In this document: in pieces, positions 1 to 9,277 of the stretch
How the letters are laid out: the number at the start of each line of letters is the position of its first letter
How positions within the stretch are numbered: position 1 is the first letter of the stretch
Assembly: GCA_963804825.1 (NCBI GenBank)
Contig: CAWDRV010000005.1
Coordinates: forward strand, 1-64,000
Reading direction: 5' to 3'
Length of the DNA: 64,000 nucleotides
From: JBKQVT01 sp963804825
Lineage (GTDB): Bacteria; Planctomycetota; Planctomycetia; Pirellulales; Thermoguttaceae
The notes under the pieces: model-generated
Told to the model about the DNA's origin: nothing
The model's database searches: none
What the model saw: the letters and a program-made list of their open reading frames with translations, nothing else
Program-made: the position numbers and the translations under genes

Positions 1-969
1 CTGGCGGTTGCAAATTGGCTTCACTCGTTGGAGGATACTTCACATGCCTGCCCGGTCTGCGAGAACGCGCTGCCAGAGGGCTCAGCCGGCTTCAGGAATT
101 GCTGGGTTCTCTGCAACAGATCGAAGGAGATGTCGCCAAGGTGGGGGCCGTTCCAGCTTCCTTCGATCGGGAGATGCTCCATGTGAAGGAAGATATTGAT
201 CTGCGCATCGAGAAACTGCACGGCATTGCCATCCGAAAACGCGAGGTTGAATCCAGGTCGGAATCTGCCCAAGCGGCCAGCTACCGCGAGTCGGAAGTTG
301 CTCGGTTCCTCGGCCGGATCGAAAGGGCGCTCGAAATGCAAGAGGCACTTGGCCAGACCGGTGCCCTTACTGGTGAAGTGGATGAACTCAAACGACGTGC
401 AGATGCTTTGACGAGGCTAATCTCGAAGGCGGAGGTGGTGGCAAGGCAGAGACGAGCACTCGACAAAATCGCCTTGTTTGCAGGGCGCAGTGCTGCCAGA
501 GCTAGACACGGAACGCCCCGCCGATCCAATCGAACTTGTCATCAATGATCTGACCATAAAGGTCAAGGGCCAATCACGTGAAGACTACCTATGGGAGATT
601 GGCAGTGGCGCAACTGGCTTTCGTACCATGTCGCTGTATCGCTCGCTCTTCAGCAATTCTTCATTGACACGCCGCCCAGCGCCATTCCAGGCTTGCTGGT
701 CTACGACCAACCCAGCCAAGTGTACTTTCCGCGCCGCCTACGCGCATTCTCGCAAGGAGGAATCCGAACCAGAGTTGCAGGACGAAGACGTTGATGCCGT
801 CCGCAAGGTGTTCTCCGTGCTGGCAAGCGGAGTGCGCAACTCGAAGGACCAACTCCAAATACTCGTGTTGGATCATGCTCCACCGGATGTTTGGAATGGG
901 CTGCAAGATGTCCATTTGGTCGAAGAATGGCGTGGCGGTCGGAAATTGGTTCCTGTCGAATGGCTGTAG
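1..969 (+). pseudogene. DUF3732-type ABC ATPase, 3' part, frameshifted
   Basis: The C-terminal part of a large SMC/RecF-like ATPase; its 5' part lies off the window. The first segment (to about 480) is alpha-helical and coiled-coil-like. Then come a signature-like stretch around WEIGSGANW and a Walker-B-like strand LLVYDQPSQVYFP, both typical of the DUF3732 family. The reading frame changes about three times (near 480, 612 and 750), so as written the protein cannot be made in one piece. These may be sequencing indels or real decay. The family is known from accessory and defence-like loci, which fits its position on an island; a defence role is inference. The stop is at 967-969. Confidence 0.65.
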
Positions 970-999
970 AGATTGAAAGGCGGTGTACCGGACCCGGCT

Positions 1000-1360
1000 A
1001 TGAACGAGAACCGTCAACGCCCTATACGCCGAATACTTGGTCCACACCGGCGGTGACAAGGCCGCCGCCGCCAGCCTGACGCTGGCCGCCACGCTGCGCG
1101 ATTGCCAACCCGCTGCTGCTGAGCCAGCCGAGTCCAAATCCCAAGGGGCCTTGACCGCGGCCGAGGCGGCGGCCCGCCTGAGCGTGAGCCGATGGACGAT
1201 CTACCGCCTGGCAAAAATCGGCAAGCTGCCGGGCTGCCGAGTCGGCGGCGCGGTGCGATTCCCCATCCATGAGATCGAGCGTTTCGAGAGGGAAAGCGGG
1301 GCGGCGCCGACCAAGAAGGCTGCCCCGCGATTCCCCGATATCTTCAAACGCCACGTCTAG
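1000..1360 (+). CDS. Excisionase-type HTH protein, copy 1
   Basis: A small DNA-binding protein of about 120 residues. An N-terminal segment ending GGDKAAAASLTLAA is shared almost exactly with the next gene. It is followed by an HTH_17/MerR-like helix-turn-helix (LTAAEAAARLSVSRWTIYRL, then a recognition wing and an IERFE helix). The open frame starts at 1037, but the ATG at 1000 lies one base out of frame. Removing one C near 1011 would give an N-terminus matching copy 2 (NALYAEYL), so the start is probably 1000 with a one-base error. Such proteins act as excisionases or regulators of the neighbouring recombinase; that role is inferred. Confidence 0.7.
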
Positions 1361-1605
1361 CCGGCAGCATTCTGCCTCCGCCACTTGGCCGATTTGGGCG
1401 GCTCTGACGGCTCGGGCCGCGAGCGGTCCAGGAGCCCTCGCAATTCTCCTGCCTCCGGTCGATATTCACGTCACCTGATTCACCGATGCAATCGGCGCAA
1501 CCGGCGGTGATTAGTTGTTTCTTGCGATGGCGGCGGCCGGCGCGGCTCAATTCGCTCCAAGTCCGCGGAGTTTTGCTGATTCAACCGGTGGAGAGCCACC
1601 GGTCG

Positions 1606-1938
1606 ATGAACGCCGCCGTCAACACCCTTTACGCCGAATACCTGGACCACACCGGCGGTGACAAAGCCGCCGCCGCCAGCCTGACGCTGGCCGCCGTGAT
1701 GGCGGACGGCCGCGTCCAAGACACGGCCGATCCCTCCGCACTGACCGTGGCCAAGGCCGCCGCCCACCTGAACCTGTGCAGCAAGAAGGTCTACCAGATG
1801 TGTCGGGCGGGTGAACTGCGAACCTTCAAGGCGGGCCGGGCCATCCGCATCCCCCTGGCGGAGATCGAGCGGTTTGCGGCGGAGGCCGCCACCGTGGTCA
1901 AGACCTCACCACGCGCCGTGGGCATCCAGCACTTCTAG
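1606..1938 (+). CDS. Excisionase-type HTH protein, copy 2
   Basis: A 110-residue protein starting MNAAVNTLYAEYLDHTGG. It carries the same GGDKAAAASLTLAA segment as the gene upstream and an HTH_17 domain (LTVAKAAAHLNLCSKKVYQM ... IPLAEIERFA). The two genes are tandem paralogs whose HTH recognition helices have diverged while the N-terminal segment stayed nearly identical, which hints at a conserved partner contact there. It is convergent with the recombinase gene and overlaps its 3' end by 4 bp. The 245 bp between the two HTH genes shows nothing I recognise. Confidence 0.75.
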   Translation: MNAAVNTLYAEYLDHTGGDKAAAASLTLAAVMADGRVQDTADPSALTVAKAAAHLNLCSKKVYQMCRAGELRTFKAGRAIRIPLAEIERFAAEAATVVKTSPRAVGIQHF

Positions 1939-2987
1939 CCGGTGCCTCGCGTCAGGCACTCTCGCAGGTGGTCCTCGCGGCGTTCGATGTGCTTGCCGTA
2001 GGTCTTCAGCACCATTGTGGCGTCCCGGTGACCGAGCACGGCCGAGACGGCACCGGTGCTAGCCCCGGCCAGCAGCATATCGGTGGCGACCGAGTGCCGG
2101 GCCAGATAGCAATGGGCGCGGAAGGGGAGCTTTTTTCGCAGCCTGACAAAACGAGAATTCAGCGCGGTCGAAGTCCACGGGTTGCCGTCTTCGTTCCGCA
2201 GCGCCGGGCCGTCCGGGTACTTCAGGGTCCACTTCCGCAGGATCGCCACTGCCTCGTCCGTCAAGAGAATTTCCCGCACGCCCTTCTTACCCGGCACCTC
2301 GCCGTCGGCGAACACCGCCTTCTTCGCCTTCCAGTCAATCTGCCTCGTCCCCATGATCCGTGCCTCCTGCGGACGGCAGCCGGTTCGGAGCATGACTTTC
2401 AGGAAGTCATAGAACGGGTCATCCGTCTTGTAGTGCGAAAGCACGGTGGCCCACTGGTCCTTGGAGAGAAAAGTGGCGCGGGCGGCGGCTGGCGGGCTCT
2501 TCATCTTCGTCAGGGGGTTGCGATCGAAGAACTCCATGTCGTTGACCGCCCAATTGAAGACCCGTTTCAGACAGACCACGGCCCCGCGGCGGGTGTTGGT
2601 GTTGCCCGTGGCCGGGTACTTTCGGGTGAGCCAGTTCTGGATGTGTGCCAGCTTCAGGTCGCGGACTTTGAGGGTGGCGGGGATCGTCGCGCAGAACGAC
2701 TTCAAGTAGCTGAGGTAGCCGGTGTAGGTCTTCTTGGCGTTGTTGGCCTTGACGTAATCGAGGAACAGGAAGCAGAGGTCGCGGACGCCGTAGTCCGCCG
2801 ACGGTCTGCCCTCCCGCTTGATGGCCGTGATGAGGTTCGCCCGTAGCTCCTCGGCCTTGTTGGCATCGGGATCGAGGCGGTGATCTTCGCGGCGTCGGTC
2901 GGGGTGGACGAGAACGCAGTAGTAGCCCTTGTGGGTCTTCTTCCAATACTTGTCGCCGATGATCCAGCCATTGACACTGACCTTCAT
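1935..2987 (-). CDS. Tyrosine recombinase / phage-type integrase
   Basis: A 350-residue site-specific recombinase. An N-terminal SAM-like core-binding domain (about residues 75-155, LCFLFLDYVKANNAKKTYTG onward) is followed by the catalytic domain. Catalytic signatures visible are RTGCRPQEA (first Arg), the box ending ARHSVATDML (second Arg; a Tyr/Cys region replaces the usual His three residues earlier), LGHRD, and the nucleophile Tyr in VLKTYGKH. I chose the ATG at 2987 because AGGGGAAC sits just upstream; the longer frame up to 3149 has no support. It lies next to the truncated tRNA-Pro, so it is the likely integrase of this element, and the HTH genes are its likely directionality factors. 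Confidence 0.9.
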   Translation of the reverse strand: MKVSVNGWIIGDKYWKKTHKGYYCVLVHPDRRREDHRLDPDANKAEELRANLITAIKREGRPSADYGVRDLCFLFLDYVKANNAKKTYTGYLSYLKSFCATIPATLKVRDLKLAHIQNWLTRKYPATGNTNTRRGAVVCLKRVFNWAVNDMEFFDRNPLTKMKSPPAAARATFLSKDQWATVLSHYKTDDPFYDFLKVMLRTGCRPQEARIMGTRQIDWKAKKAVFADGEVPGKKGVREILLTDEAVAILRKWTLKYPDGPALRNEDGNPWTSTALNSRFVRLRKKLPFRAHCYLARHSVATDMLLAGASTGAVSAVLGHRDATMVLKTYGKHIERREDHLRECLTRGTG

Positions 2988-3142
2988 TGCTGTTCCCCTA
3001 TGTAAAACTAGGTTACATAGGTACTTTAGCAAGCCGAATCTTGCAGACAGTGTTGCAGACAAGAGGGCCTTGACAGAAAACGCGCTCTGCAAGATAAGAG
3101 TGGCAAAGCACTTAGGGCGAGGAAAAACAAGGGCCTCGATCG

Positions 3143-3182
3143 ACCCCATTCAGACGCGCTAGCCAGACTGCGCCACGCCCCG
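3143..3182 (-). tRNA. tRNA-Pro(GGG), 5' half only (attachment-site scar)
   Basis: Read on the minus strand from 3182: a 7-nt acceptor strand CGGGGCG, TG, a 4-bp D stem (GCGC/GCGC) with loop AGTCTGGCTA, the 5' anticodon strand TCTGA and the loop ATGGGGT with anticodon GGG. The expected 3' anticodon strand TCAGA is replaced by unrelated sequence, and no T arm or acceptor 3' strand follows. The gene therefore stops exactly at the anticodon loop. Found by eye; a covariance-model search would confirm the partial hit. Confidence 0.75.
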
Positions 3183-3390
3183 CGACCAAGTTGCACCCTG
3201 GCGGGCCAGACGGGCAACTCCACATAAGTATCGCAGATTGATGCAAACTTGGCAACGGCTTTCCCCGGAAAAACAGGGGCCTTGGCTTTTCGCCGCCGTA
3301 TGCTAAAAAGGTAAACGCGCCGGGCATCGACAACCGCGGGGATAAACCCGCGGCTCGCTGCGAACGGGATAACCCCCAAGGAACCTGACC

Positions 3391-4317
3391 TTGCTCCCCT
3401 TTTCCGATCACCTGGACGCGGCCGTGCGGCGGTGTGGAAACCCGGTCCTGGTGGGCCTCGATCCCCGTGTGGACATGCTGCCGCCAGGACTGGCCCCTGG
3501 GGGCCTACAGGCCAGTCCGGCGGAACTGGCCGCGGCCTACGGCCATTTCTGCCGCCAAATCGTCGATGTCGTGGCGCCGTTGGTGCCGGCCGTCAAGCCG
3601 CAGGCCGCCTTTTTCGAGCAGCTCGGGCCGCCGGGAATGGCAACGCTGGCCGAGATCGTCCGATACGCCCAGGAATGGGGGCTGCTGGTCATCCTCGACG
3701 CCAAGCGGAACGACATCGGCTCGACCGCCACGGCCTACGCCCAGGGCTTTCTGGGCCGCCAAAGCCCTTGGGGGGCCGATGCCCTGACTGTCAATCCGTA
3801 CCTCGGCGACGACAGCCTGCAACCGTTTATCGACGTGGCCGTGGAGCGGGCGGCGGGCGTGTTCGTCCTGGTCAAGACCTCGAACCCCGGCGGACGCATG
3901 CTCCAGGACCTGACGTGCGACGGCCAGCCGCTTTACCGACGCGTGGCCGGCTACGTCGAGCGGGTCGCCGCCCAAACGGCCGGGGCGTGCGGCTATGGGG
4001 CGGTGGGGGCCGTCGTTGGGGCAACCTATCCGGCACAACTGGTCGAGTTGCGTTCGGCGATGCCGCACGCCTGGTTCCTCGTGCCCGGCTTCGGGGCCCA
4101 GGGCGGCACGGCGGCCGACGTGGCGGGGGCCTTCGACAGCCAAGGCCGCGGGGCCATCGTCAACAACTCCCGCGGCATCATCTTCGCCCATAAGCTGGCG
4201 CCCTATGCAGACCGCTTTGGTCCGGCACGGTGGCAAGAGGCCGTCGAGGCCGCCACGCGGGACATGATCGGGCAGCTTCGCGCGGAAACGCCCGCCGGAA
4301 AGCTGCCTGGGGCGTAA
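3391..4317 (+). CDS. pyrF: Orotidine 5'-phosphate decarboxylase
   Basis: Catalyses the last step of UMP synthesis, OMP to UMP plus CO2, in the cytoplasm. The 308 residues match the type-2 PyrF subfamily, whose members are longer than the E. coli type. Visible motifs are VLVGLDPRVD near the start, VKPQAAFFEQLG, and the catalytic DAKRNDIGSTA (residues about 107-117, Asp-Lys-Asp). The C-terminal NNSRGIIFA loop binds phosphate. The start is TTG at 3391, preceded by AAGGAA about 7 nt upstream; no ATG fits. The gene stands alone immediately right of the island scar, so it marks the return to core chromosome. Confidence 0.95.
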   Translation: MLPFSDHLDAAVRRCGNPVLVGLDPRVDMLPPGLAPGGLQASPAELAAAYGHFCRQIVDVVAPLVPAVKPQAAFFEQLGPPGMATLAEIVRYAQEWGLLVILDAKRNDIGSTATAYAQGFLGRQSPWGADALTVNPYLGDDSLQPFIDVAVERAAGVFVLVKTSNPGGRMLQDLTCDGQPLYRRVAGYVERVAAQTAGACGYGAVGAVVGATYPAQLVELRSAMPHAWFLVPGFGAQGGTAADVAGAFDSQGRGAIVNNSRGIIFAHKLAPYADRFGPARWQEAVEAATRDMIGQLRAETPAGKLPGA

Positions 4318-4375
4318 TGGGTTTTCGGTTGCGGAAACCCTGCGATTTGGCCGGCTGGCGCGTTCTTCAGATAAG

Positions 4376-4462
4376 TGTAGCGTTTCGGGTGGCACTGGCG
4401 TCTCGCCAGTGCTGGAAAAAACACGGGCAAGATGCCCGTGCCACCCAAAACAAAACGCTACA
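4376..4462. repeat. Nested palindromic repeat between pyrF and ndk
   Basis: Outer arms TGTAGCGTTT and AAACGCTACA enclose two inner hairpins: GCACTGGCGTCTCGCCAGTG, and one based on CACGGGCAAGATGCCCGTG. The whole lies between convergent genes and could act as a bidirectional terminator. A related unit with GTGCCACGGGCA arms recurs inside the rlmI coding region (35708-35766), so this is a dispersed repeat family and not only a terminator. Confidence 0.75.
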
Positions 4463-4479
4463 GATAACTGCAAAGCGGA

Positions 4480-4941
4480 CTAATCTTCGTCCTCGGCGCG
4501 GAGCCAGGGATGGATGGTCGGCTCGTAGCTATGGATTTCGCCGGGCTGGAAGAAGATTTCTATTTCCCGCCGCGCCGCGTCCGGGCCGTCGGAGGCGTGG
4601 ACGAGGTTCATCTGCTGGCTGGTGCTGTAATCGCCGCGGATGGAGCCTGGGGCCGCCTTCAAGCCGTTGGTGACGCCGACCATGTCGCGGACGACCCGGA
4701 TGGCCTCGGGCCCCTCGACGATGGCCGCCACGGTCGGCCCGCCGGTGATGAACCGCTCCAGGTTCGGGTACCACGACTTCTGGACATGTTCGGCATAATG
4801 GCGCCGGGCCATTTCCGGCGTCACCCGGATCAGCTTCATGGCAATGATATTGAAGCCTTTTTCCTCCAGTCGGGTCAACATCCGGCCCATGAGCCGTCGC
4901 TGGACACAATCGGGCTTCAGCAAGACGAGCGTTCTCTCCAC
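4480..4941 (-). CDS. ndk: Nucleoside diphosphate kinase
   Basis: Balances NTP and dNTP pools by passing the gamma phosphate from ATP to other NDPs through a phospho-histidine. The 153 residues are about the normal length. The N-terminus MERTLVLLKPDCVQR is typical. The active-site His lies in NLVHASDG, after the SIRGDY stretch. The C-terminal tail ends in acidic RAEDED. It is divergent from the helicase gene pcrA; the gap 4942-5104 must hold both promoters. Confidence 0.95.
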   Translation of the reverse strand: MERTLVLLKPDCVQRRLMGRMLTRLEEKGFNIIAMKLIRVTPEMARRHYAEHVQKSWYPNLERFITGGPTVAAIVEGPEAIRVVRDMVGVTNGLKAAPGSIRGDYSTSQQMNLVHASDGPDAARREIEIFFQPGEIHSYEPTIHPWLRAEDED

Positions 4942-5104
4942 GGGAACCTCCTGGATCTCCTGTGCTTGTGCGAACCAGCCCGATTGTAACGGACGGCGGC
5001 ATGTGGTTCAAGGGGATCGCCCTCACCCTCGCTCGTGCTTGCCGGACCGCGGCGAAATGGCGATAATGGGGAAAATCTCCAGTTTTGCGTGGACGTGTTC
5101 CCGG

Positions 5105-7203
5105 ATGAAGTCCTCTCTTTCGATCGACGCTGTGCTGGCCAGGCTGAATCCGCGACAGCGCGAGGCCGCCACCCATGACGACAGCCCACTGTTGATCGTG
5201 GCCGGCGCGGGCACGGGGAAGACGGCCACGCTGGTGCAACGGGCGGCGTGGTTGATCGCCCGGGGCGTCGAGCCGAGCCGAATCCTGTTGTTGACGTTCA
5301 CCCGCCGGGCGGCGGCCGAAATGCTCCGCCGCGTCGATCACTTGCTGCGCCATCTCGACGCCGCAGTGGCAGCAGAATTGTCGGATTCGCCGCCGTCGTC
5401 GCCGTCGTCGCCGCTTCGCGGCACGCGGGTCTGGGGCGGGACCTTTCATGCCGTCGCCACGCGGCTGTTGCGACGGTACGGCAAGGCGATCGGCCTGCCG
5501 GCGAATTTTACGATCCATGATCGTGGTGATTCCGAGGACCTGTTGAACGTCGTCCGCACCGAGTTGGGGTTGGCCAAGACCGACCGGCGGTTTCCGAAGA
5601 AGGGGACCTGCATGGCCATCTATAGCCGCTGCGTCAACGCCCGCGAGAAGCTGGAGCAGGCGTTGGCGGGCCACTTTCCCTGGTGCCGCGATTGGGCGGA
5701 CGAGTTGAAGCGGCTGCTGGACGGCTACGTGGATCGCAAGGAGGCCGCCGCGGTGTTGGACTACGACGACCTGCTGCTCTACTGGCACGCCTTGCTGGAC
5801 GATCCGCAGGCCGGCCCGGCCGTCCGCAAGCAGTTCGACTGCGTGCTCGTCGACGAGTATCAGGACACCAACGCCCTGCAGGCCGAGATCCTCTATCGGC
5901 TGTCGCCCGAGGGCAAGGGGCTGACGGTTGTGGGCGACGACGCGCAGTCGATCTATTCCTTCCGGGCGGCGACGGTCCGCAACATCCTCGACTTTCCCAA
6001 GCATTACCCCAGCGCGACGATCGTCACCCTGGAGCAGAACTACCGCAGCACGTGCCCGATCCTGGAGGCCGCCAACCGCGTCATCGGCCTGTCGCGCGAG
6101 CGGTTCGCCAAGAACCTTTGGTCGGAGCGGACCGAGGGGCAACGACCGGTCCTGGTGAACTGCGAGGACGAGAACGAGCAGACGGAGTACGTCATCCGCC
6201 GCATCCTGGCGCATCGGGAAGAAGGCATCGACCTGCGGCGCCAGGCGGTGCTGTTCCGCGCCTCGCATCACAGCATCCTGCTGGAAGCCGAGTTGGCCAT
6301 CCGCAAGATTCCGTTTTACAAGTACGGCGGGCTGAAGTTCGTCGAGACCGCCCACGTCAAGGACCTGATGGCCTTCCTGCGACTGGCGGAGAATCCGCGC
6401 GACGTGGTCTCCGGCGCCCGGGTGCTGTTGCTGCTGCCGGGCATCGGGCCGGGCAAGGCCCGGCAGTTGACGGCGATGCTGGCCGCGTCGGAATCGGGTT
6501 TTTCGGCCTGGCAGGCGTGGAAGCCGCCGGCGGCCGCGACGGGCATCTGGCCGCAGTTCGTCCAGTTGATGGAACACCTGGCCAGTGCGCCGAGGACCTG
6601 GCCGCCCAACTCCACCGCGTGCGAACGTTCTACGCGCCGCTGCTGGAGGCGCAATACGATCACGTCCAGCCGCGTTTGCGCGACCTGGAGCAACTGGAAC
6701 AGCTTGCCGGCCGCTATCGGAGCCGGCGGCGGATGTTGCGGGAAATGGCCCTCGATCCGCCCAACTCGACGCAGGACCTGGCCGGCCCGCCCCGCTTGGA
6801 CGACGATTACCTCGTCCTCAGCACGATCCACTCGGCCAAGGGGCTGGAGTGGGACGCCGTCTACGTGATTCACGCCGCCGACGGCAACATCCCCTCCGAC
6901 ATGGCCACCCAGAACGCGGCCGAGATCGAGGAGGAGCGGCGGCTGTTTTACGTCGCCCTCAGCCGGGCCAGGAATTTCCTCTACGTCTGCTGCCCGCTGC
7001 GCTACCATTACGCGCCGTGGCCGGGCATGAGCGACCGTCACGGCTACGCCCAGCGGACCCGCTTCTTGCCCGATTCGGTCGTAAGCTGGTTCGATCAGCG
7101 CCTCGCCCGCGGCGGCGATGATGCCGAGGAGCCCGAGGTCGCTCTCGGATCGGATTCGACCAGCCGGTCGGTCCGCCGCCGCACGAAGGAGCTGTGGCGA
7201 TGA
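5105..7203 (+). CDS. pcrA: UvrD/PcrA-type superfamily 1 DNA helicase (one frameshift)
   Basis: An ATP-driven 3'-5' helicase for repair and replication restart, about 700 residues. Seen in order: Q-motif-like LNPRQREAA, Walker A GAGTGKTATL, motif Ia TFTRRAA, Walker B DEYQDTN, motif III VVGDDAQSIYSFRAA, motif IV LEQNYRST, and, after the frame change, motif V STIHSAKGLEWD and motif VI RLFYVALSRAR. The frame changes once near 6585, consistent with one missing G in GCGCCGAG. The segments on both sides are well conserved, so a sequencing deletion is more likely than a dead gene. I chose ATG 5105 because the family begins a few residues before LNPRQREA. Confidence 0.9.
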
Positions 7204-7342
7204 TTGGTTTCCGTTGCGGAAGGTGAGAAGAAGCGGAGGACGGAATAAGGATGTGATGATTGGGTCATGAACGATGAGATAGGGTGATTGTAGATAGAGA
7301 GAGATGTTGAGATTAAAAAGTAAATGGGGGTAGTATTTTTGG

Positions 7343-8076
7343 ATGAAAACGGCGAGGCATCGCTATACCAAAGGGGTAACTACAATGATAGCATTAAGAA
7401 TTGGATTAGGAAGGGTGGTATGATGTCGGCAGCCGTGAGTTGCTGGCCCGCAAAACGCAGTTTCAGCCACGCTGGAATACGATTACGATTTCTATTTTTA
7501 AACCAACGTCCCGCAATTCGACCCTTCTAGGGACCCTCGAGTCTATCGCATTGACGGCTACCGCCAGGACATACCTGGGCAAATCTCTATCGAAAACGAA
7601 AACCCTCGAGGGCGGCAACGTGACCATTACCGCATGGTTTAACTGGGGTTATGCCAACATGACCGCGGGCGGCGTGCTGGAGGGCACCGACGAATTGACC
7701 AAATCGGCATGGTTAGCACGTTAGATGGGTCTAACGATTATTCTGGCCCCGATTCGCACCACCAAGGATACGTACGGTTTCGGGGAGCGAGACGTTGAGA
7801 GGCAAGCGACTATCCGGGGTACGTCGGCACCGGAACGATGTATCTATCCTGTACGACGATCGCATCCGGCTATTATCCCGCGGTCGATCCGGGCGTGGTT
7901 CCTTCCTACTACGGATGGTGGCACCGATTCCAGACCACGGAAATAACTGGGGCATTTATCTACACCTATACGCCCGTCCCCGAACCCGCTACCATTCGCT
8001 CGCGGGATCGGGAATCTCGGCACTCAGTGGGTTTCTCTTGATTCGACGGCGATTTCGGCGTAATCGTTCGGCATGA
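7343..8076 (+). pseudogene. Broken PEP-CTERM secreted protein
   Basis: Fragments of one exported protein appear in successive frames. A beta-strand region around FQPRWNTITISIF and NVTITAWFNWGYANM (7440-7724) resembles the choice-of-anchor type of PEP-CTERM proteins. A second part reads YVGTGTMYLSCTT (7820s). The sorting tail begins at the VPEPATI motif (7976), followed one frame over by a hydrophobic stretch GISALSGFLLI and an Arg-rich end. At least three frame changes are needed. The stretch 7204-7720 is clearly more AT-rich than its neighbours. The start is uncertain: ATG 7343 is a guess. It is either a decayed gene or a poorly read one. Confidence 0.6.
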
Positions 8077-8130
8077 AATAGGGAATGCAGGCGTGGTTCT
8101 GTTTAGCACGGGAAGTGGGAACGTAACTGA

Positions 8131-9124
8131 TTACTCGCCGTAGCCGCGGGGATGATTCTTGAACCACGTTCCAGGCCGTCGCCACGATGGGCTCGATCTC
8201 GGTATATTTCGCCGACCAGCCCAGTTCGCGGCGAATCTTCCCGGCGTTGGCATACAGGACCGCCGGGTCGCCGGGCCGGCGGGGGCCGTACTCCACCGGG
8301 ATCTCCAGGCCGGTCACGCGCCGGGCCGCGTCGATCACCTCCTTGACCGAATAGCCCGGCCGATGCCGAGGTTGTAGAACCGCGCGTCGCCGGGCCGCAG
8401 GGCCTCCATGGCCGCGATGTGGGCGGCGCAAAGGTCCTCGACGTGGACGTAGTCGCGGATGCAGGTGCCGTCGGGCGTGGGATAATCGGTGCCGAAGACC
8501 GTGACCTTCTCCCGTTGGCCCAAGGCCGCCAGCAGCAGCACGGGAATCAGGTGCGTTTCCGGCGTGTGGTCCTCGCCCAGCGAGCCGTCGGCCGCCGAGC
8601 CGGCCACGTTGAAATAGCGCAGCGCGGCGAACGAGAAATCCGGCTCCGCGGCGCGCGTAGTCGCGCAACACCCGCTCGACGCACCACTTCGACCAGCCAT
8701 AGGGGCTGATCGGCGACTGCCGCATGGTTTCGACGATCGGGCGTCGACTTCGGGCTCGCCGTAGGTGGCGCAGGTGGAACTGAAGACCATCCGCCTGACG
8801 CCGGCCGTCTGCATCGCCTTCAACAGGCTGATCGTGCCGGCCGTGTTGTTGTCGTAATAGGCCAGCGGATCGGTGACCGATTCGCCCACGTAGGCCAACG
8901 CGGCGAAGTGCATCACGCAATCGATCTTGTGCCGGCGGAGCACTTCGGCCAGGGCGTCGGTGTCGGCCAGGTCGAGACTGCTGGAAGGCCGCCCGGCGAT
9001 CGACGGCCTGGGCGTGTCCGCGAAAGAGATTATCGACGGCGACCACGCGGTGCCCGGCCTGGACCAGTTGTTTGACGGCGTGCGAGCCGATGTAGCCGGC
9101 CCCGCCCGCGACCATGACATTCAT
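8131..9124 (-). CDS. galE: UDP-glucose 4-epimerase (several frameshifts)
   Basis: Interconverts UDP-glucose and UDP-galactose with bound NAD; about 331 residues once reconstructed. Seen: the Rossmann motif GGAGYIGSHAVKQL, VMHFAALAYVGES, the catalytic Ser region VFSSTCATYGEP, Tyr-Lys in SPYGWSKWCVE, RYFNVAGS, GTCIRDYVHVEDL, YSVKEVIDAARRVTG, and a C-terminal NHPRGYGE ending at a stop at 8131. The frame changes about five times (near 9005, 8738, 8655, 8355 and 8170). Every catalytic motif is intact, so errors in the sequence are the likely cause. It is divergent from rfbD, which suggests a shared role in surface polysaccharide precursors. Confidence 0.85.
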
Positions 9125-9277
9125 GGAACCATCCCCTTGTCGGAAATGCTCATCGCGAGACAGGATACATTTCAGGGCTTCTGCGAGATGGCCAGTCGGT
9201 TTGTCCAACATGCCTCCGAGAGGCCTACGGAGGGCTTCCTAGGGCTCGGATGTCATCGGCAATCTGAAATATGTACC

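Larger units (their letters stand above)
1..3182. mobile_element. Right end of an integrated genomic island in tRNA-Pro
   Basis: A tyrosine recombinase, two excisionase-type HTH genes and a DUF3732 ATPase gene lie between the left edge of the window and a truncated tRNA-Pro gene. Integrase next to a disrupted tRNA is the classic arrangement of an integrative element. The left end lies outside the window, so size and remaining cargo are unknown. That the element entered at the anticodon loop is inferred from where the tRNA similarity stops. The other junction should carry the matching 3' half or an intact tRNA-Pro(GGG). Confidence 0.7.

Noticed and set aside
1014..1384. Antisense frames over the first HTH gene
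   Set aside because: No motif, and the plus-strand HTH frame is supported by its paralog at 1606.
1968..2846. A 292-codon plus-strand frame inside the integrase gene
   Set aside because: Antisense shadow; the integrase frame carries the catalytic motifs and a ribosome site.
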